The notes under the pieces were generated by a model. It did no database searches. It saw only the letters and a program-made list of their open reading frames with translations, and had not been told where the DNA came from. A stretch of DNA of 64,000 bases from assembly GCF_000964685.1 (NCBI RefSeq), contig NZ_LANS01000001.1, forward strand, positions 1,178,001-1,242,000. The letters run 5' to 3'. The position numbers and the translations under genes are program-made. This document shows, one piece after another, positions 1 through 9,347 of the stretch (the stretch's first letter is position 1; every line of letters starts with the position of its first letter). This DNA is from Anaplasma phagocytophilum str. Webster (GTDB lineage Bacteria > Pseudomonadota > Alphaproteobacteria > Rickettsiales > Anaplasmataceae).

Positions 1-1379
1 ACCACATTGGACTGCATGATAAACTCAGTGAGATCTTTATATTGAGGATTATCCACGAAATTACGTAAGAACTTTATCCGCTCAAATAACAGCAAAGCTA
101 TTTCCTTCGCATGAGCCATTACCTTCTTTCTATCGGTATCCTGACGACACACCCCTTCGCATATGTTACTCACTATATTTGATAGGAGTATTCCACCTTC
201 TGCTGCATCATCACTTAAGCGCCTAATTTCCTCAGCAAGCGCCTCATAGTCTACCCCAAAACTACATCTCTGACGCGTGTGGTGACTCTCAATAAGTAAA
301 TTAACAAGTTCCCTACCTTCAGCAGAACTTAGCAGGCCATCGGACAACTTATGATAAGTGACACTCTGCTTCAACAACGCAAACGATGCGCTCGTATTGA
401 AAGAATACCCAACCCTTCCACTATTAAAAAGCATAGCTCCAACATTGTCAGTAGTTATGCCAATTTCATTATTCAGCAACATACTGACTAGTAACAGCCT
501 TTCCGCATTCACTGCAGCGCTCTTCCTAATCTGAGCACTAACCTTACTGTTTACTATATGAGGCCATTCATCATCATTTTTCAACGACGCCAAGAGCTCA
601 ACACGACTAAACGCAAGTGTCGCTGCAGATTCTGATCCACCAGACAAAACACTTCTGCGAATCTTATAATGCTTCGTCAAGCGAGGATTAAAATTGGATA
701 ACAAGCGAAGCTTCCAAGCCACGTTAGATACATAACCAGGATCAAGAGGCTCATCCATAGAAAGTAAAGCCAGTAAATCGTCACGAGACCTAGTTAGGTT
801 CATGCAAGTGCTACTGGTATATACGGCATACGCAACACCAACCAAGGCAGAACCTGACATTTTCGACATTGCCTTTAAAAGCTTGCGAGAGCACGTTTTA
901 TATACCTCATCCCAGTTTAAAGTGCACTCCTCAGAAATATTTCCCGTATGCAATAATATTGCATCTACCACGTCACATACATCCTGCACAGCTTCACGAA
1001 GAGCATACGCAGGTGAAGACGGCGCTAGAAGGCTGCGCATCAGCGCCCCTCTCTCTTGAGGCATAAAAGCGCAAATAGCGACTAAATAACGACAGAGATT
1101 CTCCATGCCCTCTTCAGAAGCGATAGACCTCTTCAAGGCGGCTACTGCACAAGCCTCTCTCATACTGGGCACACCAATCTCGGCACCCGGTGTAGTGACA
1201 TCGTAGGAATATCTCAGCCCATGAAAAGTAGGGTGCACCCTAAGGATATACTTTGGGGCCATTCCCTTGAAGATTGCACGAATGATCGCCCTTACCACTA
1301 CTTCATTAACTACCCTTACGTCACGTTGCCCATCAGGACGCAATATCTCATTTGTAATTTCTTCAACTATTTTCCGCAT
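1..1379 (-). CDS. Large hypothetical protein, N-terminal 459 residues (3' end outside window)
   Basis: The minus strand is open without a stop from 1395 to the left window edge. The first usable start is the ATG at 1379, just after an in-frame TAA at 1393-1395, so the N-terminus is present and the C-terminus is missing. I do not recognise a named family. The protein is mostly helical, begins MRKIVEEITNEILRP, and shows no clear signal peptide or membrane span. Around residues 100-140 the stretch ERGALMRSLLAPSSPAYAL resembles a segment of the 3353-residue protein at 40737-50798 (RKALVQQFLADSSFRAAL). That suggests membership of the same paralogous set of large proteins, which is inference from visual alignment. 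No strong Shine-Dalgarno precedes the start. The long uninterrupted frame makes a real gene very likely; the function is unknown. Confidence 0.8.
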   Translation of the reverse strand, partial: MRKIVEEITNEILRPDGQRDVRVVNEVVVRAIIRAIFKGMAPKYILRVHPTFHGLRYSYDVTTPGAEIGVPSMREACAVAALKRSIASEEGMENLCRYLVAICAFMPQERGALMRSLLAPSSPAYALREAVQDVCDVVDAILLHTGNISEECTLNWDEVYKTCSRKLLKAMSKMSGSALVGVAYAVYTSSTCMNLTRSRDDLLALLSMDEPLDPGYVSNVAWKLRLLSNFNPRLTKHYKIRRSVLSGGSESAATLAFSRVELLASLKNDDEWPHIVNSKVSAQIRKSAAVNAERLLLVSMLLNNEIGITTDNVGAMLFNSGRVGYSFNTSASFALLKQSVTYHKLSDGLLSSAEGRELVNLLIESHHTRQRCSFGVDYEALAEEIRRLSDDAAEGGILLSNIVSNICEGVCRQDTDRKKVMAHAKEIALLLFERIKFLRNFVDNPQYKDLTEFIMQSNV

Positions 1380-1821
1380 CGTCTTGTTGTCTTAAGGATT
1401 AAAAAGGAATACATCCGATGCCATGAAGCGCACGCAGCTGCCACACACCACCGCATCCTAGATAACATAGATTAATACTTGCGGTCAAGACAAGAGCTAC
1501 AGCCTCAGCTAGACATTGCTATACGCTAAAAATTTAAAACGCGTATAGTTCTAGTGTAGCACTATATATACTATGTACAGTTGTATCGAAAACTTGAGTA
1601 TAAACTAAGGAAATTGCTGGAGAAAATAGGTTCACTAAACATAAGTTAAGTGTCGGCATTGTAATTTGCATACTATTCCGCTCTTATAAAAGCATGAGAG
1701 CAACTTTAGAAAAGATGGGAAATTCCTCTACTCAATTTCAGCATCAGTGAACGATTACATAGATTTGCAGATTCTACAAATATTAGAGTGCACTCACTCT
1801 ACGTGATGGATATGCTGATTA
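1380..1821. other. Intergenic, 442 bp
   Basis: AT-rich DNA between the minus-strand gene starting at 1379 and the minus-strand gene ending at 1822. It should hold the promoter of the left-edge gene, but I see no convincing -35/-10 pair, terminator or RNA gene. Confidence 0.5.
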
Positions 1822-2499
1822 TTAGATTGTAAACTCAATACCAATAGATTCATATAGAGTACCATCCCGTTTAAAATCAATTTTATTTAGGTGTGGGAAA
1901 TTGGCTTCCATAAAAACACCAGCATATATCGACGTGATGCTACCTATTTTGTACTTAATTCCGAAATTGATACTACATGGAACTCCATTCCCTTTGTCTA
2001 TAGAAATACGTGACCCTACACGTAAAGCCAGGTTTTCTAATAGCAGTATGCCGTTCTTTTCCCAAAATAGCTCGGCATATGGAAGAGAATCACGTTTTAT
2101 CTTTTCTTTTGTTTCCTGGAAAGAGGCAAATTCAAGCTTAGTAACACGATAGGAATACCCAACTCCTGCTGCGAAATTTCCCAGTGATGGAGTCGAAATA
2201 ACATAGCTAATTCCTGCTAATGCGGAGTAGTGCTTGTGTATAATATTTGCCTTATTCTCAGGTTCATTTTTAGGTGTTGATGCTTCAGAAGTATCAGAAG
2301 GAGATTGTTTCTTTTTTGTTTTAAAAAGATTTAAGAAGTATTCACTTCCGTCTTTGTATGCACCTAAGCAAAACCTTAAATCTGCCTTTGTAGCGGATGA
2401 ATTAGCATGTGATATGCTATCACAATATGCGCACTTGCTTGCAAGACCGATAACAATCACAAACTGAACAAGCGAATAGAAACGTTGTAATACTTTCAT
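1822..2499 (-). CDS. Putative outer-membrane beta-barrel / surface protein, 225 aa
   Basis: The protein starts with a basic MKVLQRF followed by a hydrophobic stretch to about residue 22 (VIVIGLASKCAYC), which looks like a Sec signal peptide. The mature part alternates short amphipathic strands with charged turns (for example GNFAAGVGYSYRV near residue 110 and GIKYKIGSITSIYAGVF near 183). It ends in a strand closing with EFTI, as expected for a beta-barrel inserted by BamA. Length and style fit small outer-membrane proteins of Anaplasmataceae, possibly distant to the OMP-1/Msp2/P44 (Surface_Ag_2) superfamily, but I cannot confirm the family. It is divergent from comM, with about 190 bp of AT-rich DNA between them that should contain both promoters. 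Confidence 0.65.
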   Translation of the reverse strand: MKVLQRFYSLVQFVIVIGLASKCAYCDSISHANSSATKADLRFCLGAYKDGSEYFLNLFKTKKKQSPSDTSEASTPKNEPENKANIIHKHYSALAGISYVISTPSLGNFAAGVGYSYRVTKLEFASFQETKEKIKRDSLPYAELFWEKNGILLLENLALRVGSRISIDKGNGVPCSINFGIKYKIGSITSIYAGVFMEANFPHLNKIDFKRDGTLYESIGIEFTI

Positions 2500-2685
2500 C
2501 CTTCATAACACATAACATACGGTTTGCTACAATACTACGTTTTGTAACTCTCAATACAATATAATATGCCAGATTATAAGAATATACTAAAAGTATCATG
2601 TTTTTATAATTAATAATTTAATATTTTTTACTAGGGATTTTGGTTATTTCTTGCTAAGAACTACTGCTTTAATGGCACATTTAAA

Positions 2686-4239
2686 ATGCTGGCAGATGTA
2701 AATACAGTGGCATTCGTTGGTGTGTGTACTGTAGATGTTATTGTGCAAGTTCATATAGCAAATGGTATACCATCTTTTCATATCGTGGGTATGCCCGATA
2801 AGGTTGTTGCAGAGTCACGTGAGAGAATAAGAGCGGCATTAACATCTATCAAAGCTCCTCTACCGCTGAAACGTATAACGGTGAACTTATCTCCAGCGAG
2901 TCTATTTAAGGAAGGCAGCCATTATGATCTTCCCATAGTTATGGGCATACTTTCTGTTATGAAGATTATCAAAGAATCAGAGAAGCTTTCTTCTTACATA
3001 ATGCTAGGTGAACTTTCATTGGATGGCAGCATTACAGCGGTAAAAGGAGTTCTTGCTGCGGCAGTATGTGCTAAAAATGGGTCGAAAGGGATAATATGTC
3101 CGTATGGCAATGCCAGAGAAGCGTCTCTCATTGCTGGTTTAGAAGTGCTGGGGCCGAGGCATTTATCTAATCTCGTGCATTACTTTAGTAATAATCATTA
3201 TTCTGCGAATACCGACTCTGCAGAATTTTATAATACCTCTGATAGTAGGGGAAAAGAATTTCATATTAAAAGTAAAACTTTAACAATAGATATGGGAGAT
3301 GTATTAGGGCAAGAAATCGCAAAACGCGCAGCGCTAATAGCAGCGGCGGGAGAGCATAATTTGCTTATGATTGGGCCTCCTGGTACTGGAAAGTCTATGA
3401 TTGCAAAAAGAATTCCCGGTATTTTACCCGATTTAACTCCCGAGGAGATAATTGCAATTAATGTTATTTCCAGCATTACTCAAAGTGGGATTGAGTATCT
3501 TATCACTTCGAGGCCTTTTAGAGAGCCGCACAGTTCTGCGTCTATGCCATCTATAGTAGGAGGAGGGATGCGCGCGCACCCTGGTGAAATTACTTTGGCT
3601 CATAATGGTATTTTGTTTTTAGATGAATTGCCTGAGTTTTCTAAGAGTGTTTTAGAAGCGCTAAGGCAGCCTTTAGAAGATAAAAGTGTTGTAATAGCAC
3701 GAGCGAATTCACATATTACCTATCCAGCAAATTTTCAACTTGTTGCGGCTATGAATCCTTGTAAATGTGGGTATCTAAATGATCCAAATAGGAGATGTTC
3801 TAGGGCGCCAAAATGCGCAATAGAATACCAAAGGAGAATTTCTGGTCCAATATTGAGTAGGATAGATATTAAAGTGGAGATGGGGAATGTAAGCGTGTTT
3901 TCGAAAATAACTGGAAGCAAGGAAGAAAATTCATCAGAAATGAAAAGAAGGGTCATGAGTGCAAGGCTTTTTCAAGAGCGTAGATATGGAGATGCTACGA
4001 AGAGAAATGCTTTTTTATCAGCGCATGACGTGGAGTCTTTTGTGATACCGTATATGTGTAGCAATGCGAGGAGATTGCTTGAACAAGTTTTTCAAAGGAA
4101 TCAACTCTCTAATAGAGATTCTGCTAAGATCTTGAAAGTAGCAAGGACTATTGCGGATTTGTCTTGTAGTGAAGAGATCTTAGAGGAACATGTTGCTGAG
4201 GCCATAAGCCTGTTTGGTCATAATGTATTTTGTTTATAA
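2686..4239 (+). CDS. comM: YifB/ComM family Mg-chelatase-like AAA+ ATPase
   Basis: 517 residues, full length for the family. The N-terminal ChlI domain (about residues 20-140) includes the typical GIPSFHIVGMPDKVVAESRER. It is followed by a Mg-chelatase-type AAA+ domain with Walker A GPPGTGKS at residues 230-237 and Walker B ILFLDELPEF with D313-E314. A Cys cluster lies at C359, C361, C371 and C377, and the C-terminal ChlI_C helical domain ends the protein. In naturally competent bacteria ComM is a hexameric helicase that promotes branch migration during recombination of incoming DNA; its role in an obligate intracellular bacterium is unknown. The start ATG at 2686 fits the family N-terminus. 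It stands alone, divergent from the putative outer-membrane protein. Confidence 0.95.
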   Translation: MLADVNTVAFVGVCTVDVIVQVHIANGIPSFHIVGMPDKVVAESRERIRAALTSIKAPLPLKRITVNLSPASLFKEGSHYDLPIVMGILSVMKIIKESEKLSSYIMLGELSLDGSITAVKGVLAAAVCAKNGSKGIICPYGNAREASLIAGLEVLGPRHLSNLVHYFSNNHYSANTDSAEFYNTSDSRGKEFHIKSKTLTIDMGDVLGQEIAKRAALIAAAGEHNLLMIGPPGTGKSMIAKRIPGILPDLTPEEIIAINVISSITQSGIEYLITSRPFREPHSSASMPSIVGGGMRAHPGEITLAHNGILFLDELPEFSKSVLEALRQPLEDKSVVIARANSHITYPANFQLVAAMNPCKCGYLNDPNRRCSRAPKCAIEYQRRISGPILSRIDIKVEMGNVSVFSKITGSKEENSSEMKRRVMSARLFQERRYGDATKRNAFLSAHDVESFVIPYMCSNARRLLEQVFQRNQLSNRDSAKILKVARTIADLSCSEEILEEHVAEAISLFGHNVFCL

Positions 4240-4447
4240 ACTTTGTTGCACTCTTGCCAGGCTGTATATTTTCTGAATCGCAGTTCTTTGCTCTCTTTGA
4301 TAGTGCAAGTTCTTTTTGCTTTAGGGATATCTTAGCAGCATTGAAATTTAGGGCAGTGAGTACGCATTTCTCTAGGTAGAGTTCTGTTGTTTGTGAGCAC
4401 TGGAGTTTAATAAGCCTTTTTGCATTCCAAAAGGCTTGATTATTCAT
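4148..4447 (-). CDS. Possible small helical protein, 99 aa (doubtful)
   Basis: A minus-strand frame starts at the ATG at 4447 and overlaps the 3' end of comM by 92 bp in convergent orientation. The first 60 residues are helical and Lys/Glu/Ala rich (SQTTELYLEKCVLTALNF), loosely phasin-like in style. The part overlapping comM looks random. No Shine-Dalgarno is visible. It may be a small gene whose natural end has been lost so that it reads into comM, or a chance frame. Confidence 0.22.
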   Translation of the reverse strand: MNNQAFWNAKRLIKLQCSQTTELYLEKCVLTALNFNAAKISLKQKELALSKRAKNCDSENIQPGKSATKFINKIHYDQTGLWPQQHVPLRSLHYKTNPQ

Positions 4448-4904
4448 GTGTAATTTAGCTTTTATATCTTAATACGAACGAGGGTGGTTTTTTAAACGCA
4501 AGTAGTTTTTTGCTCTTATTTAAGAAGCGCTTGTATTGAGAAGGAGCTTGTGCTGCTTAGTAAAATTGTCCATGACAATAACACTCTACCTCTTAAGAAG
4601 TGCATATAAAGTGCTATGGAGAATAATTACTAGCGATAAAGAAAATCCTCAATAATAGATATCGCAAAGAGCGCAGCTTTGTTACTTCAAATCTTGTAAG
4701 CAGTAGCATTTGTGTTATCAGTGGCAGGATATACATGGTCTCGCAGCATGTGAATAGCTAAAGCTTCTGGGTGATCTTGGAACAGTATGTTTCTATGAAT
4801 GTCTTTTACTGACTTTATTATCCCGTTATCAGAAAATCTTACACCCAAAGATCCTCAAATCGTGTCATTCAGCAGGTAGAACCGTCCCTTTATGGTAGAG
4901 TATA
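4448..4904. other. Intergenic, no recognisable gene
   Basis: AT-rich DNA upstream of the aminotransferase remnant. It could contain further decayed 5' parts of that gene, but I cannot align it by eye. No RNA gene or terminator seen. Confidence 0.4.
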
Positions 4905-5400
4905 TATTATCCTCAATGAGGTTTTAAAGGCTTATTGATTCCAGAACTGGATGGGCGTATAGGTGTACATATCAGGTAATGTGGAAGCTATAAAAGCGCT
5001 GCAGTCTCAGAGTATAACCTTCTATAGAGCAGTATGGTGCAATAGTTGTGTAGATGGTGATCAATCTTTCCTAGACGCTAAAATTAAGGCACTGTTACGG
5101 GAGGGGGGATAAGGTTATCAACGCGGTGCTTTCTTCAGGGGTGTTACAAGTAAACCTATAAAGGTCTTTTTATGTGGTCATATCCGCACAATATGCTAGG
5201 TAAACATGCTCCTAAAGTGAGTATGATAAATTACAGAAAACCACGTACTAAATAATGGGGTCGCTGTTTGTCCGTGTGTTATGTTCGGAGCTCTTGACTT
5301 TTCCCGGTTTCATATGCCTTTCAGATGATAGGTTATCTGAGGCGTGTAAGAGGATTATAGAGGCCTGTTTATATCTAAGCTAGTTTTGGATCATTACATG
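4905..5400 (+). pseudogene. Aspartate aminotransferase (class I/II) 3' remnant, multiply frameshifted
   Basis: Pieces of a class I aminotransferase C-terminal half can be read in order in shifting frames: a VSKAYS/TGWRIG-like segment (4920-4965), SGNVEAIKALQSQS (4973-5014), DQSFLDAKIKAL (5059-5095), a PKGxFYV-like piece (5155-5175), LGKHAPK (5199-5220), VAVxPxVMFGALDF (5255-5300) and SDDRLSEACKRIIEACLYLS ending at a TAG (5320-5383). These match the order and spacing of PLP-dependent aspartate aminotransferases: the substrate-loop QSQST motif, then the PG-x-x-FG motif and the Arg-containing C-terminal strand. Numerous in-frame stops and frameshifts exclude function. A second remnant of the same gene end lies at 28818-29087. 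A functional copy presumably exists elsewhere in the genome. Confidence 0.7.
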
Positions 5401-5797
5401 AACATCAGAAAAAAACAAAGAATTCCATCCATTTGTTGCATCAGGTTCTACATGCACAGACACCATAGAAACCAATCTACTACCTGGCACGATTCTCAAT
5501 TTATGTAGGACAACATCCTGATGATGCGGATCTAGCATAGATACTACATGTATAGCTGCAGCTTCAAGCTAACCAAGCAGCTTGTGAACGCGCACAAACT
5601 AAATAATGCCCATCGCATGCCATAATACTCTGCAATCCTCCGCAAACGCCCGTGAGGTTTATATCAGGATTTTTATGTACTATCTCAGCAATAGCCGCCG
5701 CAACCAATTGTCGATTAGTAGTTGGTGCATATGTGTGTATTATATCTTTAGCATCCATTCTAATTGCGTGAAATAAGGGAGTAATGCGGTAATGCAA
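5400..5797 (-). pseudogene. Class I glutamine amidotransferase / peptidase C26-like fragment, frameshifted
   Basis: On the minus strand a frame from about 5797 to 5566 reads DAKDIIHTYAPTTNRQLV, then GVCGGLQSIM, which resembles the nucleophile elbow (G-x-C-x-G-x-Q) of C26-type class I amidotransferases. It stops near 5566, where a single shift opens a second frame (5565-5400) reading HVVSMLDPHHQDVV, LHKLRIVPGSRL and VEPDATNGW, the kind of sequence that follows in the same family. I interpret this as one gene broken by a frameshift near 5566 and also lacking its natural N- and C-termini. The family call rests on the Cys elbow and the HKLRIVPGSRL-like segment and is moderate at best. Confidence 0.45.
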
Positions 5798-5912
5798 GTA
5801 GTTATAGAACTGCTATAAGATTGTGCGCTGCTGTTTCTTTTTAAAAAGAAAGGACGTATATTCCTGTATACTTCTGCGTGTTAGACGTTAATTTTCATTG
5901 CATGAGGAAAAT

Positions 5913-6482
5913 GTGAGAATAGTAGTTGGAATTTCTGGCGCTTCGGGTGCTATTTATGGTGTGCGTTTACTTCAGCATTTAAAAAATACAGATGTTGAAG
6001 TCCATCTAGTGATAAGTAATGCTGCAAAACTTACACTAATGCATGAATGTGCTGATATAATTACACTGAGAGAGTTGGAAGAGGACCTCTGCTATCAGTG
6101 TCATAATTGCGAGAATATAGGTGCGTCTATAGCAAGCGGATCATTTGCTACTGCGGGAATGATTGTTGCACCATGCTCCGTGAGAACCATGTCGGAAATC
6201 GCATCGGGCGCAGCATCGAATTTGCTCACTAGAGCAGCAGATGTAACTTTAAAAGAAAGAAGAAAGCTGGTACTGATGCTGCGGGAAACTCCCTTTCATT
6301 TTGGGCATTTAAGAAATATGACTGCACTTACAGAAATCGGAGCAATTATCGCTCCGCCCATACCATCTTTTTATCATCATCCTAAATCCATAACGGATAT
6401 AGTAGACCATTCCGTTTCTAGGGTATTAAACATTTTTGGATTTTGGGATAAAGCGAAAGAATGGCAAGGGCTCAAGAAGTAA
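5913..6482 (+). CDS. ubiX: Flavin prenyltransferase UbiX
   Basis: UbiX joins dimethylallyl phosphate to FMN, giving the prenylated flavin cofactor used by the UbiD decarboxylase in ubiquinone synthesis. The protein begins with RIVVGISGASGAIYG, the FMN-binding Rossmann start of the family. It also shows the conserved SFATAGMIVAPCS segment and the late LRETPFH and PPIPSFYHHP motifs, which bind flavin and the prenyl phosphate. The frame extends upstream to a TTG at 5898, but GTG at 5913 is a better start: a GAGG lies 5 bp upstream, and it places the Rossmann strand at residue 2, as in other UbiX. That gives 189 residues, the usual length. It stands alone. Confidence 0.93.
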   Translation: MRIVVGISGASGAIYGVRLLQHLKNTDVEVHLVISNAAKLTLMHECADIITLRELEEDLCYQCHNCENIGASIASGSFATAGMIVAPCSVRTMSEIASGAASNLLTRAADVTLKERRKLVLMLRETPFHFGHLRNMTALTEIGAIIAPPIPSFYHHPKSITDIVDHSVSRVLNIFGFWDKAKEWQGLKK

Positions 6483-7247
6483 CTCTAAGGAGTGAACATG
6501 TAATTTATTTGTAGAATATGATACTTTCAAAGCGGGAGTATCTTATACATGGCATATACATCAGATGCTCTAGAGATCTTAAAGTTTTGTGTGGATAAAA
6601 GCGTTTTGTCATAGCCAATCTGATAAAGGTTTGAGATTACTGTTACTACCAAGGATCCAATGCGCTTTTGCTGCTATACGGATACCTGATGAGTACAAAT
6701 GCAGCAGTAGTAATGCTGCGCCTTCTCAAGTAAAAAGATTACATTTGTGACTTCGTGGTTTAGGAATAATATAGCATATTATATACAACGCTAGGCATTT
6801 TCAAACCCCTGAGTTTGTCCTTTAAAGGCTTAACAAGTCAGAAAAATGGAAAAAGATATCTAGAAACCCAGCCTCAAGACGCTAAAGATAAATACTATCA
6901 ATATCCAGAATGGCATCTAAAGTGTGAGTTTAGATGTGGGGTACCGTTGTGTTTCGGAATTATGCCAATTGAGTATAGAACTCCTGTAATTATGGGAGTT
7001 CTGTAAGTATGGAAGTCCTGTAAGTATAGAAGTCTGATTCGGTTTCCTACAAAAGATTACAATGAGGGTGCTTTCGGTATTATCTCGAGAGTGGAAATAC
7101 ATGTATCCTATCCATGGTATTACGATAGCAGTAGGCTTAAGATACGTTTTCCCTATAACATAACTAGCAAATAATTTTGCTCAAATCTATAAACTCTCGA
7201 CACACAAATATATGGCGACTGTTGCTACTTCTTCTGTAGTCAGGCAC
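6483..7247. other. Intergenic, 765 bp, with possible decayed outer-membrane gene
   Basis: No intact gene. Around 6815-7160 on the plus strand, stretches such as YPEWHLKCEFRCGVPLCFG, GIMPIEYRTPV and, in another frame, IHGITIAVGLRYVFP ending at a TAA at 7159 read like parts of a beta-barrel protein with its C-terminal strand. This would be a decayed gene, but the reading is weak. The segment also contains a four-unit 17-bp tandem repeat (6974-7040). Confidence 0.25.
6974..7040. repeat. 17-bp minisatellite, four units, with embedded inverted repeat
   Basis: Four imperfect units of the type TATGGAAGTCCTGTAAG run head to tail at 6974-6990, 6991-7007, 7008-7024 and 7025-7040. The first two units also form an 8-bp inverted repeat (AGAACTCC at 6977-6984, GGAGTTCT at 6995-7002). 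It lies in non-coding DNA upstream of the 3' end of gatA. No function is evident. Confidence 0.7.
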
Positions 7248-8723
7248 CTAAAAGTGGTGTAAGTGCTTTAGAAGATCACCAGTACGCTTGTGTATAACCG
7301 CAGCTACATTAAAAATTTCACCTTCATCGTAGTGCTTACCTATTACTTGTAATGACATAGGCAAGCCATGCTTCGTTAGGCCAGAGGGTATAGAGATGGC
7401 TGGAAGGCCTGCTAAGCTTGCAGGTACGGTAAAGACATCGCTATAGTATCTGTCTATCATTTCTAGTTTTTCGTCCATTCCAATGAAATTTCTCGGAGTT
7501 GTTAAAGTCAGTATGCAATCTACCTTTTTAAAGGCTTCATCGAAGTCTTGCATAACTCTGCGACGAACTCTCTGTGATTTATCATAGTATGCATCATAGC
7601 ACCCATAGGAGAGAGCATATGCTCCGATAAGAATTCTACGTTTTACTTCTTCTCCGAAATTCAAGCTTCTCGTCAGCTCATACATATCATCTATGCTTTC
7701 ACCTTCTCGTCTAACTCCATACCTGACGCCATCATAACGAGCCAGATTAGACGAAGCTTCAGATGATGCTATAACGTAGTATAAAGGCAGCGCGTACTTG
7801 GTATGATGCAAACTTATGTCTACAATTTCAGCTCCACAATCTTGTAAGTACTTTAAGTTTGCTGCCCACATTTCTGAGACACATTCCCGTTCCTTATTTT
7901 CAGGAATTGCATACTCCCTTACAATCCCTATGCGCTTTCCTTTGATATCGTAACTTATATGTTTTAAGAAGTCTGGTACGTCCACCGGTGAAGAAGTTGA
8001 ATCTTTTTTATCATGTCCGCACATTGCCTGTAGCATTATAGCAGCATCTTCAACAGTGCGGGTGAGCACTCCTGCTTGATCTAACGAGCTTGCAAAAGCT
8101 ATCATTCCCCAGCGAGAGCAGCGACCATAAGTGGGTTTTGCGCCTACTATGCCACATAAGGCAGCTGGTTGTCTTACAGACCCACCAGTATCACTACCAA
8201 TGGCTGCTATGCATAGACGACCTGCAACGGCTGCGCTAGATCCCCCGGATGACCCTCCAGGTATAAGATCTTCGCCATAGGGGCCTTTCCATGGGTTTTT
8301 CACGGGTCCGAAGCAGCTGTAGCTGCTAGCAGAGCCCATGGCAAATTCATCCATGTTCAATTTCCCCATCATGCAAGCATTATTATTCCAGAGATTTTGA
8401 GAGATAGTAGACTCATAGCTAGGAACGAAATTCTTTAATATGTCAGAGCATGCGGTAGTGCGCACTCCTGCGGTGCAAAATAGATCTTTCACTCCTATAG
8501 GCATACCTGCTAATGGACTTATCTTTTCACCTTGAAGCAGTAGGTTTTCTACCTTTCTTGCTTGCTCTAATGCAATGTCTTGCGTTTTTGTTACAAAAGC
8601 ATTGAGATTCTCATTCTCCATCTCATCTATGTACGCTTCTACAAGCTCAGTAGGGGAAAATTCTTTTCTCTTGAGGCAATTATGTGCTTCCAGTATTGAA
8701 AGCTTTAATAGTTCCTTCTTCAT
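7248..8723 (-). CDS. gatA: Glutamyl/aspartyl-tRNA(Gln/Asn) amidotransferase subunit A
   Basis: GatA is the glutaminase subunit of GatCAB, which converts Glu-tRNA(Gln) and Asp-tRNA(Asn) to the amidated forms in bacteria lacking GlnRS or AsnRS. The 491-residue protein is full length. The amidase-signature triad is intact: Lys79 in GVKD, cis-Ser158 in GGSSGGSSAA and the nucleophile Ser182 in SDTGGSVRQPA. The C-terminus (SIPSGLTKHGLPMSLQVIG) is also typical. The ATG start at 8723 is the only sensible one. gatB and gatC are not adjacent, consistent with the scattered operons of this genome. Confidence 0.97.
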   Translation of the reverse strand: MKKELLKLSILEAHNCLKRKEFSPTELVEAYIDEMENENLNAFVTKTQDIALEQARKVENLLLQGEKISPLAGMPIGVKDLFCTAGVRTTACSDILKNFVPSYESTISQNLWNNNACMMGKLNMDEFAMGSASSYSCFGPVKNPWKGPYGEDLIPGGSSGGSSAAVAGRLCIAAIGSDTGGSVRQPAALCGIVGAKPTYGRCSRWGMIAFASSLDQAGVLTRTVEDAAIMLQAMCGHDKKDSTSSPVDVPDFLKHISYDIKGKRIGIVREYAIPENKERECVSEMWAANLKYLQDCGAEIVDISLHHTKYALPLYYVIASSEASSNLARYDGVRYGVRREGESIDDMYELTRSLNFGEEVKRRILIGAYALSYGCYDAYYDKSQRVRRRVMQDFDEAFKKVDCILTLTTPRNFIGMDEKLEMIDRYYSDVFTVPASLAGLPAISIPSGLTKHGLPMSLQVIGKHYDEGEIFNVAAVIHKRTGDLLKHLHHF

Positions 8724-9347
8724 ATTTAGCAGGCCACAAAAACGCTCAATTGTGATGGGAGGTTAACACACTTTGAGAGCAAGGCAACCGATTTAGTCAC
8801 GTTATATGACTTCAAGCCTAGGTACTTTGAGTTTTATACGTAGCAAAACAATGATGCGCCATTTCTATACTTTCAAAATATTGATACAAATTTCTCCGAT
8901 GTGGCAGTATAAGACTTTCTAGTGAAGCGCAAGATTATCTGATGATATATACGTTAGTCCTATGCCATTAAAACTGAATGCAATTTCAAAAGCCACCAGA
9001 GAACATATAAAATCTTTAGGCAACGGTAAGCTAATTTAATCCTCCATACCAATTGGTTATGTGGTGTGTGGAAGAATTGGTGAATACACTTGTGATTATG
9101 TGTTTTCCGCTCTACCGCTTGACATGCGGGTAGTATATTGCAAAAAAATAATAAGAATGCTACTGAAAGAGAGCACTTAGGGGGAGTACAGGGGTGCAGA
9201 TGTGTGCACTGGGCATTTTAGAGATTAGTCATTATTAGGTGCTGAGCTAAGTGTAGTTGATATGCTCAATGCATAGATAGTAGGTTTTACATACATGTTG
9301 CTTGTAGAGGCAATAGCTCTGATTTTGTGATTTTCGGCTATGAGAGT
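8724..9347. other. Intergenic, about 600 bp
   Basis: Divergent region between gatA and folC that should carry both promoters. A short plus-strand open stretch around 8943-9039 (SPMPLKLNAISKATREHI) ends at a TAA; it may be a gene scrap but is not recognisable. No RNA gene or terminator seen. Confidence 0.4.

Noticed and set aside
802-1475. Plus-strand frames of 65-85 codons
   Set aside because: Antisense to the long open minus-strand gene that starts at 1379.
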